A stretch of 54,471 bases of DNA, from assembly GCA_000440235.1 (NCBI GenBank), contig ALKQ01000063.1:1-54471 (forward strand), in the 5' to 3' direction. The notes beneath the pieces are model-generated. The model was not told the DNA's origin, searched no databases, and worked only from the letters and a program-made list of their open reading frames with translations. Shown piece by piece: positions 43,894 to 50,411 of this stretch. Position 1 is the first letter of the stretch, and each line of letters opens with the position of its first letter. Both the position numbers and the translations under genes were made by a program. The stretch is from Streptococcus suis 10581. GTDB lineage: Bacteria; Bacillota; Bacilli; Lactobacillales; Streptococcaceae.

Positions 43894-44022
43894 ATGAAAC
43901 GGATAATTAAATTCGTGTGTCTGTTTCTCGCAATCGCAATAGTAATCATTCCCCTTAAACGAACCGTTACGAGAACTTCTGATGGATTTGATCCTGGGGG
44001 AATTAATATTATGAAAAAATAA
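43894..44022 (+). CDS. Phr-like secreted signalling peptide precursor, 42 aa
   Basis: A 42-codon gene with a perfect AAAGGAGG site 8 bases before its ATG. The product has a basic start (MKRIIKF), a hydrophobic core of about 14 residues (LFLAIAIVII) and a polar tail TRTSDGFDPGGINIMKK: the make-up of a Sec-exported pro-peptide. The tail resembles the active pneumococcal PhrA end SNGLDVGKAD (from memory) in S-[ND]-G-[LF]-D. It directly follows a TprA-like regulator on the same strand. I infer that a peptide from its C-terminal part is the ligand of that regulator; the mature ends are unknown. Confidence 0.72.
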   Translation: MKRIIKFVCLFLAIAIVIIPLKRTVTRTSDGFDPGGINIMKK

Positions 44023-44027
44023 AGAAC

Positions 44028-44056
44028 TTGAATATCTTTGTTGAATTTGATATACT
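44028..44056 (+). promoter_or_regulatory. Promoter of the 111-aa protein gene
   Basis: TTGAAT (44028-44033) and TATACT (44051-44056), 17-bp spacer. AAGGAGG precedes the ATG. Confidence 0.7.
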
Positions 44057-44085
44057 AAATTTATCAAAAACAAGGAGGGTCTTTT

Positions 44086-44421
44086 ATGGAAAAGACACAG
44101 ATTATTCAAGACGTTTTGGCTCTCATTCAAGACTTGAATCGGGCCTTCCAAGCAGATAAAGTAGGAACAGCTGATGAACAGCGATTGCAACATAATCTGA
44201 CAGAGACGACTCGCATATTGTCGGAGGCCGAGTCTGTTACCAATAGAGAACTGATTGCGATTGAGAAATTTTATCGTTCGACCAGTTTTTTGGTTGGATT
44301 AGGCGACCTGCGGTTGAGTGAAACCAGCAGGCAGGCTTGGCAGGCCTTCGATCGCTATTACTACCAAACCATCAGAGAAGAACTCAAACTCTATGGTGGC
44401 TCTGCCATTGCCCAAGTATAA
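44086..44421 (+). CDS. Small helical cytoplasmic protein, function unknown
   Basis: A 111-aa protein with no signal peptide or membrane segment, predicted mostly helical, and with no motif I can name. Acidic/amphipathic helices and size are like bacteriocin immunity proteins, and it lies next to the Phr-like peptide and secreted-protein modules, but this is weak evidence. It has its own promoter and is followed by a hairpin, so it is an independent transcript. Confidence 0.6.
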   Translation: MEKTQIIQDVLALIQDLNRAFQADKVGTADEQRLQHNLTETTRILSEAESVTNRELIAIEKFYRSTSFLVGLGDLRLSETSRQAWQAFDRYYYQTIREELKLYGGSAIAQV

Positions 44422-44430
44422 TAGATGTTA

Positions 44431-44454
44431 AGAGGGGGTAAGCACCCTCTCTTT
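44431..44454 (+). terminator. Hairpin after the 111-aa gene
   Basis: AGAGGG/CCCTCT (44431-44436 with 44445-44450) with a short T stretch. Confidence 0.55.
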
Positions 44455-44458
44455 ATGT

Positions 44459-44464
44459 TATAAT
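44459..44464 (+). promoter_or_regulatory. Extended -10 promoter of the MacB/FtsX-type ABC operon
   Basis: TATAAT with TGT just upstream, 25 bases before the ATG. It immediately follows the preceding hairpin. Confidence 0.6.
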
Positions 44465-44489
44465 ATTACTAAGAAAAGCGAGGTATACC

Positions 44490-45191
44490 ATGTCCTATAT
44501 CCAAGTAATCAATTCGTCAAAATACTACCAAATGGGGGATGCGACCATTGTGGCCAATGACAGCGTGTCCTTTGAGATTGAAAAGGGAGAGCTGGTCATC
44601 ATTCTGGGTTCGTCTGGGGCTGGCAAATCCACTCTGCTCAATATCTTAGGAGGCATGGATAGCAATGACGAGGGGGAGGTTTGGATTGACGGTGTGGATA
44701 TTGCCAAGCTTTCAAGTCATGAACTGACCAATTATCGTAGAGATGATGTAGGCTTTGTCTTTCAATTTTATAACTTGGTTGCCAATCTGACCGCTAAGGA
44801 AAATGTGGAATTAGCTGCAGAAATTGTCAAGGATGCCTTGGATGCCGAGGAAGTCTTGGAACAGGTCGGACTCGGTCACCGAATCAATAATTTCCCTGCT
44901 CAGCTTTCAGGCGGTGAGCAGCAACGGGTTGCCATTGCCCGTGCCGTTGCCAAAAAGCCTAAAATTTTGCTTTGCGATGAACCAACTGGCGCTCTGGACT
45001 ACCAAACAGGTAAGCAGGTCTTGCAAATCCTACAAGATATGTCCCGCAAGCAGGGGGCAACGGTGATTATCGTGACCCACAATAGCTCTCTGGCCCCTAT
45101 TGCAGACAGGGTCATTCGGATGCGGGACGCCCGTGTGCATTCGGTAGAGATGAATGCAGATCCGCAGGATATTGCAAGCCTAGAATATTAG
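44490..45191 (+). CDS. ABC transporter ATP-binding protein, MacB/LolD type
   Basis: A 233-aa ATPase with Walker [11 protein letters not shown]-loop FQFYNL, signature LSGGEQQR, Walker [13 protein letters not shown] and THN switch. This group drives mechanotransmission-type permeases of the FtsX/MacB fold and usually deals with peptides, lipids or antibiotics at the outer membrane face. The stop TAG lies 11 bases before the permease ATG. Confidence 0.9.
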   Translation: MSYIQVINSSKYYQMGDATIVANDSVSFEIEKGELVIILGSSGAGKSTLLNILGGMDSNDEGEVWIDGVDIAKLSSHELTNYRRDDVGFVFQFYNLVANLTAKENVELAAEIVKDALDAEEVLEQVGLGHRINNFPAQLSGGEQQRVAIARAVAKKPKILLCDEPTGALDYQTGKQVLQILQDMSRKQGATVIIVTHNSSLAPIADRVIRMRDARVHSVEMNADPQDIASLEY

Positions 45192-45202
45192 TGGGTGAAA
45201 CT

Positions 45203-48200
45203 ATGAAAAAGAAAATCTACTGGAAGGATATGAGGCAATCTCTGCTTTCTTCCAAGGGGCGTTTTTTGTCCATATTTAGCCTGATGATGCTAGGAGCTCT
45301 AGCTTTGACAGGTCTGAAAGTAACAGCTCCCAATATGGAAAAGACGGCCCAAGCCTATGTAGCCAGTCATCGAACGATGGATTTGGCGGTAATTTCAGGT
45401 CTGGGACTTAGTCAAGCTGACCTGGACGAATTAGAAACGATAGAAGGTGCTACTCTTGAAGCGGGCTACTTTAAAGATGTGGTTACTAATGAAGGACAGA
45501 CTGCCATTCGGCTGTTTTCAGCTCCCCAGACTCTATCGACCTATAAGCTAGTAGCAGGGGAAATGCCCAGCCAAAAGGGGCAAATTGCTCTGTCAGCTTC
45601 TTTAAAAAATCGTTACAAATTGGACGATACTGTTCAAGTGACGGAGTCTGATAAGGATGGAAAAATCTTGACACAGACAAGTTTTACTCTTGTGGGCTTT
45701 GTCGCATCAGCAGAAATTTGGGACAATGAAACCATGGGCATGGCTGCAAGTGGTGATGGGCAGTTAGGTGGCTATGGTCTTGTTAGTCAGGATACCTTCA
45801 AATCAGAAGTTTACACTATTGCCCGTATTCGCTATGATGATCTGGTTGATTTACCATATTACAGTCAGGCCTATCAAGACAGGTTGGACCAGCACCAAGA
45901 AGACTTAGAAAAGTTATTGGCTAACAATGATGAACAACGATTGGCAGCTGTTCAGTCAGATGGACAGACAGATATTTCAAAAGGGGAAGAGGAAATTGCT
46001 CAGGCTCAATCCCAGCTTGACCAAGCAGAGGCAGATTTGGCGAAAGGTCAGGAACAAGTCGCAAGTGGTCGCAGTGAGTTTGCGCGTGGTAGAGCCAAAC
46101 TAGTTCAATCGGAAATGGAATTGCGGACCGTCCTTGCTCAATTGTTGCAAACCAAGTTTCAATTGGATGAAAGTAAAAAAGAGTTGGACAGCCAGAAGGA
46201 TAAACTAGACCAAAGCAAATCTTTTTTGGATGTAAGTCACGAGGGACTACTTGAAACTGCTCAACGCTTGGAAAGTGCCAAACAGCAACTGGATTCCCAA
46301 AATGCCCAACTGAGTCAGACCGCATCTCAGATTTCCACAGGGCGAGCTAGTTGGTTTCAAGCTCAGAAAGAGTTAGACCTTGAAATTGCCAATCACTTGC
46401 AAGAAGGCCAAACCCTCTCAGACTATCCTGACTTATTGGCTAGACAGGAAGGTTTGGACGCAGAAAAAGCTCGCTTAGATCAACTTGAAGCTGACTATGA
46501 GCAGGCCAACCAAGCCTATTTACAAGGTTATGATTACTATCAAACCAAACAAAATGAATACAATAGCAATCTAGCCCAGTACCAAACTTGGAATCAAGAA
46601 TATCAGGCAGGTTTGGCCCGTTATCAAGCAGGTTTGAGTCAGTATGAACAAGGCATTGCAGCCTACAATAAAGGAGTAGAAGACTACGAATGGGGACTGA
46701 GTCAGTTAGAGTCTTCAAATCAACTGCTCCGTCAGGAAGAACTCCGTTTGGAGGAGGCTGATAAAGAGTTAAGTCAAGCTCAATCCCAATTTTCTGAGAA
46801 GAAAGCCACGGCCGATCAAGAAATTAGCCAAGCTCAAACCGAGATTGCTCAGGCTAAATCCGACTTAAGTAAGCTGGAAAAAGCGCCCTATCAGGTCTAT
46901 ACTCGATCAAGCCTACCAGGTGGGGATGGCTACACGACCTATAGCAATGCGACCAAGTCCATCGCAGTAGTAGGCAATGTTTTCCCTCTAGTTCTTTATC
47001 TCGTAGCTGCTCTAGTCGCCTTTACCACCATGGCTCGTTTTGTCGATGAGGAACGGACCCAGTCAGGCATTTTCAAGGCCCTTGGCTATACCAATAGGCA
47101 AATCATGGCCAAATTCATTTTGTATGGACTAGCAGCTGGTCTAGTTGGTACCATTGTCGGCATACTTATGGGAAATCTTGTCCTATCACCTATCATTTCG
47201 AGCATTATCACGCAGACCACGGTGATTGGACCTGCCAAGCTACACTTTTATCCCTTCTGGACTGGTTTAGCCGTGATCCTCTCATTGATTTCCTCCGTTT
47301 TGCCTGCCTATCTGGTGGCACAGAGAGAATTGACCGAGAAACCGGCTCAACTACTCCTTCCCAAACCTCCAGCAGCAGGTTCTAGCATTTGGCTAGAAAA
47401 ATGGCCAGCTATCTGGTCCCGCCTGAGCTTCACCCACAAAGTGACTGCCCGCAACATCTTCCGTTACAAGCTCCGCATGCTTATGACTATCTTCGGTGTG
47501 GCAGGGACGGTCGCCCTCCTTTTCGGTGGCTTAGGCATTCGCTCCTCCATCTCAGGAGTTGTCCAACGTCAGTTCGGGGAACTCATTCATTATGATATGT
47601 TGGTAGTGGAAAATAGCAGAGCAGATGAGGAGGATTTAGACAAATTAACAGCCTTTCTCCAGTCGGACCGGGTTGGTCAATTCTTGCCAGTAGCTTTTGA
47701 ACAGCTCAGTCAAACAGTGGAAACTAGTGGCCAGAGAAAAAATATTTCCATTGGACTGTATATTTCAGACCGTCAGAATTTGGGAAATCTAGTCAGTCTA
47801 GAAAATTCTTCTGGTAAAGCTATCCAGCTGAGTGGCAGGGGCATTGTCCTCACAGAAAAATTGGCGCAAATCTACGGGGTCTCTGTTGGTGATAAGTTAT
47901 CACTGACCTTGGAAGATAAGGAAGTTTCAGTCAGGGTAGAGGCTGTGGCTGATATGTACGCAGGGCATTTTATCTATATGACAGATAGCTACTATGAACA
48001 AGTGACCGGCAAGCAGAAGACTGCCAATGCCTATCTGGTTCAGTTGAAAGACAGTCAGTTGGGGCATATTCAGACTCTTGCAAGTCAACTCCTAGCGATG
48101 CCAGCAGTCAGAAGTTTGGTTCAAAATACTTCTCTTATAGACATGCTTACCACGATTGCGGGCTCGCTTCAGACCATCATGACCATTCTAGTCATCCTAT

Positions 48201-48568
48201 CCATCTTGCTTGGCTTGGTTATTCTTTACAACCTTACAATTATCAATATGTCCGAACGGATTCGTGAATTATCCACTATCAAGGTACTGGGCTTCCACAA
48301 TAAAGAGGTGACCATGTACATCTATCGTGAAACCATTGCCCTTTCGCTAATTGGCATGTTGGTTGGACTGGTTAGCGGTATTTATCTCCACAAGCTCCTT
48401 CTTGCTATGATTGGTTCGGACAGTATCCGCTTTAATCCATCTGTCGGACTAGAAGTCTATCTCATTCCTATCTTAGCCATTAGTGGAATTTTGGCCGCTC
48501 TTGGTTGGTATGTCAATCACCATCTGAGAAAGGTGGATATGCTGGAGGCCTTGAAGTCAGTTGATTAG
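45203..48568 (+). CDS. Large FtsX-like ABC permease with extracellular coiled coil
   Basis: A 1121-aa permease. The first helix is near residues 18-40. A beta-rich outside domain follows, then a very long coiled coil (about 225-560, rich in Gln, Ala, Leu and Glu, with repeats such as QAQSQLDQAEADL). The first FtsX three-helix block lies at about 590-720 and the second at about 980-1110. I choose ATG 45203 over GTG 45191, which overlaps the ATPase stop. Similar giant permeases occur across Firmicutes and are linked to antimicrobial peptide or cell-wall functions; the substrate here is unknown. The stop codon abuts a structured repeat. Confidence 0.82.
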   Translation: MKKKIYWKDMRQSLLSSKGRFLSIFSLMMLGALALTGLKVTAPNMEKTAQAYVASHRTMDLAVISGLGLSQADLDELETIEGATLEAGYFKDVVTNEGQTAIRLFSAPQTLSTYKLVAGEMPSQKGQIALSASLKNRYKLDDTVQVTESDKDGKILTQTSFTLVGFVASAEIWDNETMGMAASGDGQLGGYGLVSQDTFKSEVYTIARIRYDDLVDLPYYSQAYQDRLDQHQEDLEKLLANNDEQRLAAVQSDGQTDISKGEEEIAQAQSQLDQAEADLAKGQEQVASGRSEFARGRAKLVQSEMELRTVLAQLLQTKFQLDESKKELDSQKDKLDQSKSFLDVSHEGLLETAQRLESAKQQLDSQNAQLSQTASQISTGRASWFQAQKELDLEIANHLQEGQTLSDYPDLLARQEGLDAEKARLDQLEADYEQANQAYLQGYDYYQTKQNEYNSNLAQYQTWNQEYQAGLARYQAGLSQYEQGIAAYNKGVEDYEWGLSQLESSNQLLRQEELRLEEADKELSQAQSQFSEKKATADQEISQAQTEIAQAKSDLSKLEKAPYQVYTRSSLPGGDGYTTYSNATKSIAVVGNVFPLVLYLVAALVAFTTMARFVDEERTQSGIFKALGYTNRQIMAKFILYGLAAGLVGTIVGILMGNLVLSPIISSIITQTTVIGPAKLHFYPFWTGLAVILSLISSVLPAYLVAQRELTEKPAQLLLPKPPAAGSSIWLEKWPAIWSRLSFTHKVTARNIFRYKLRMLMTIFGVAGTVALLFGGLGIRSSISGVVQRQFGELIHYDMLVVENSRADEEDLDKLTAFLQSDRVGQFLPVAFEQLSQTVETSGQRKNISIGLYISDRQNLGNLVSLENSSGKAIQLSGRGIVLTEKLAQIYGVSVGDKLSLTLEDKEVSVRVEAVADMYAGHFIYMTDSYYEQVTGKQKTANAYLVQLKDSQLGHIQTLASQLLAMPAVRSLVQNTSLIDMLTTIAGSLQTIMTILVILSILLGLVILYNLTIINMSERIRELSTIKVLGFHNKEVTMYIYRETIALSLIGMLVGLVSGIYLHKLLLAMIGSDSIRFNPSVGLEVYLIPILAISGILAALGWYVNHHLRKVDMLEALKSVD

Positions 48569-48740
48569 GGAGTGGGAAAGAACTCGAGTGGTCTAAAAAG
48601 AGTTCGTCTTCCCACCCCCGCACAGTTGATTAGGTTGGATTTGGAGTGTAAAACACGAACAAATCCGCCAATCAACCACTGCGCTGAGATGTTGACACGA
48701 ACTTCTAAGAAGTGGTGCTGGGCTTTTTGCCCAGCCTCTA
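48568..48740 (+). repeat. Dispersed structured repeat, copy 1 of a tandem pair
   Basis: About 172 bp. Hairpin 1 is GTGGGAA/TTCCCAC (48572-48578 with 48609-48615) plus GAACTC/GAGTTC. Hairpin 2 is GTTGATT/AATCAAC (48625-48631 with 48670-48676) with an inner GGATTTG/CAAATCC arm. The unit ends with GCTTTTTGCCCAGCCTC. A 71-codon frame over it is not a gene. It follows the permease stop without a gap and may act as its terminator. Confidence 0.8.
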
Positions 48741-48819
48741 ACCCGAGCCTAAAAACACGGAAGCGGATAGTTTGTATTGTGAACTAATTTGAAATATGAG
48801 AAACACAGCTATAAAGCAA

Positions 48820-48990
48820 GGGAGCGGGAAAGAACTCGACTGGTCAAAAAAGAGTTCGTCTTCCCGCCCCCGCACAGTTGATTAGGTCAGATTTGGAGTG
48901 TAAAACACGAACAAATCTGCCAATCAACCATTGCGCTGAGATGTTGACACGAACCCTGAGAAGCGAGGTTAAGCTTTTTGCCCAGCCTCT
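48820..48990 (+). repeat. Dispersed structured repeat, copy 2 of a tandem pair
   Basis: About 171 bp, roughly 90% identical to the copy at 48568. Hairpin 1 is GCGGGAA/TTCCCGC (48824-48830 with 48861-48867): the T-A pair of copy 1 is C-G here. Hairpin 2 has CAGATTTG/CAAATCTG where copy 1 has TGGATTTG/CAAATCCG. Bases 48741-48819 between the copies show no feature. Confidence 0.8.
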
Positions 48991-49013
48991 TTGCAAACAT
49001 AAGTCTAGAAATA

Positions 49014-49022
49014 TGCTATAAT
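49014..49022 (+). promoter_or_regulatory. Extended -10 promoter of the 435-aa membrane protein
   Basis: TGCTATAAT ends 6 bases before the ATG at 49029, so the transcript probably starts at or within a base or two of the start codon. Confidence 0.65.
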
Positions 49023-49028
49023 CATCTC

Positions 49029-50336
49029 ATGAAAAAAATAAGTGATTTAGGATTAACAGGTCGAAAATTAGTTGGAGAAGGTCTAATCTTAGTCTTCATC
49101 GGTATTGGATTTTTAATTGCTGGTTGGCAATTTCCAAGACTGATTCTTCGATTTGTTCACGCAGGTCTATTCTTTTTAGCTTTATATGAATTGAGCATGA
49201 TATTTTTCAGAAAGAAGAAATCGAGTGAAAGTGTCATTGCGCTAGTTGGGAAGGCTGTTCTTTTCGGGATCCTAGCCAGTCTCGATTTAGCTGTTCAAAT
49301 TCCCCTCTATTTCGCGGCTGTTTTTGTTGGGATTTATCAACTTTTTACAGCTCTTATCAATTTCATTACTTTTTATCTATATAGAAAAGATGGGGTGCAG
49401 CCACGGATTCGCTATTTAATAGATGGAATTTGGTTATCCTTACTAGGTTCAGCTTCCCTATTTGTGTCAGGCACACAGCTGGTTGTTCAAACCATTGTCA
49501 TCGGAGGTTATCTGGTCTTGTACGGACTAACTAATCTGCGTGATGGCTTCTTGTTTGAGGAGGCTATTGAGCAACAAAATCTTAAGCGCCATGTCCGTTT
49601 GCCCCTACCTTTATTTTTGGCAGCTTTGATTCCTCGTATGACCCTGCAAAAAGTCAATGATTACTTGGCGGATAATAAGGGACAAACGGCTCAATCTATC
49701 TATAACCGCCACAAAGAAATTGCGGAGCTTCCAGCATTAGAAGTCTTTGTACACGTTGGAGAAGAAGGGTTCGGAGCTGTTGGCCATGTTGATTTGAGTT
49801 ACAAAGGACAGGTTTATGGTTATGGTTCATACGATGTCCTGTCTGAGCGTTTGGGTGGTGCGATTGGTGATGGAGTCTTGTTCAAAGCAGAGCGCCAAGC
49901 TTATATTGATTTCTGTAACCAGGAAGGTATGACCATGTTGGGTTATCAGCTAAGCCTGATACCTGAACAGGAAGAAGCAGTTGAGGCTCGATTGGCTGAA
50001 ATTGATAATCTGCTCTTACCTTGGAATCCAAGCCCTAAAAAAGTATCGAAAACGGCAGACGGCCAGCCTATCGAAATGTATGCCTATCGAATGAAAGAGG
50101 AAATTGGGGCAGCACTTTTCAAATTTAAAAAATCAAAATTCAAAACCTACTTTGTCCTCTCAACCAACTGCGTCCTTTTGGCTGATTCAGTAATCGGTCA
50201 AGCAGGAACAGATGTCCTAGGCTTGCGCGGTTTCATTGCTCCAGGAACCTATCAATCTTACCTGGATCAAGAATATGAAAAACCTCATAGTTTAGTAGTC
50301 GCAAAGAACATTTATTATCGAAAAGAGAAATCCTAG
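49029..50336 (+). CDS. Membrane protein with C-terminal permuted NlpC/P60-like domain
   Basis: A 435-aa protein. The N-terminal half (about 1-185) has six or more helices in the HdeD/DUF308 style. The C-terminal part has H253 in AVGHVDLSY and C381 in STNCVLL: a histidine first and an Asn-Cys later, the order seen in circularly permuted NlpC/P60 proteins (LRAT/YiiX-like). It may be a membrane-bound thiol hydrolase or acyltransferase; catalytic activity is not proven by the sequence. The start at 49029 lies right after the -10 box, with no ribosome binding site, which suggests a leaderless mRNA. Confidence 0.7.
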   Translation: MKKISDLGLTGRKLVGEGLILVFIGIGFLIAGWQFPRLILRFVHAGLFFLALYELSMIFFRKKKSSESVIALVGKAVLFGILASLDLAVQIPLYFAAVFVGIYQLFTALINFITFYLYRKDGVQPRIRYLIDGIWLSLLGSASLFVSGTQLVVQTIVIGGYLVLYGLTNLRDGFLFEEAIEQQNLKRHVRLPLPLFLAALIPRMTLQKVNDYLADNKGQTAQSIYNRHKEIAELPALEVFVHVGEEGFGAVGHVDLSYKGQVYGYGSYDVLSERLGGAIGDGVLFKAERQAYIDFCNQEGMTMLGYQLSLIPEQEEAVEARLAEIDNLLLPWNPSPKKVSKTADGQPIEMYAYRMKEEIGAALFKFKKSKFKTYFVLSTNCVLLADSVIGQAGTDVLGLRGFIAPGTYQSYLDQEYEKPHSLVVAKNIYYRKEKS

Positions 50337-50396
50337 TCACTGACTGGGATTTTCTGTTATTTCAGCTCTCTAAGTCCCACAAAACTCCCCCATCCA

Positions 50397-50405
50397 TGCT
50401 ATAAT
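50397..50405 (+). promoter_or_regulatory. Extended -10 promoter of polA
   Basis: TGCTATAAT, with the ATG 7 bases after it at 50412. No ribosome binding site lies in between, so a leaderless polA mRNA is expected. Confidence 0.65.
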
Positions 50406-50411
50406 AGAAAC

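Noticed and set aside
48572..48787. 71-codon ORF on the plus strand
   Set aside because: It lies entirely in a dispersed hairpin repeat, has no ribosome binding site, and its frame is not kept in the sister copy.
48568..48990. Reading the tandem repeats as a CRISPR array or insertion sequence
   Set aside because: Units are about 170 bp with only two copies and no spacers, and no transposase frame or terminal target duplication is visible.
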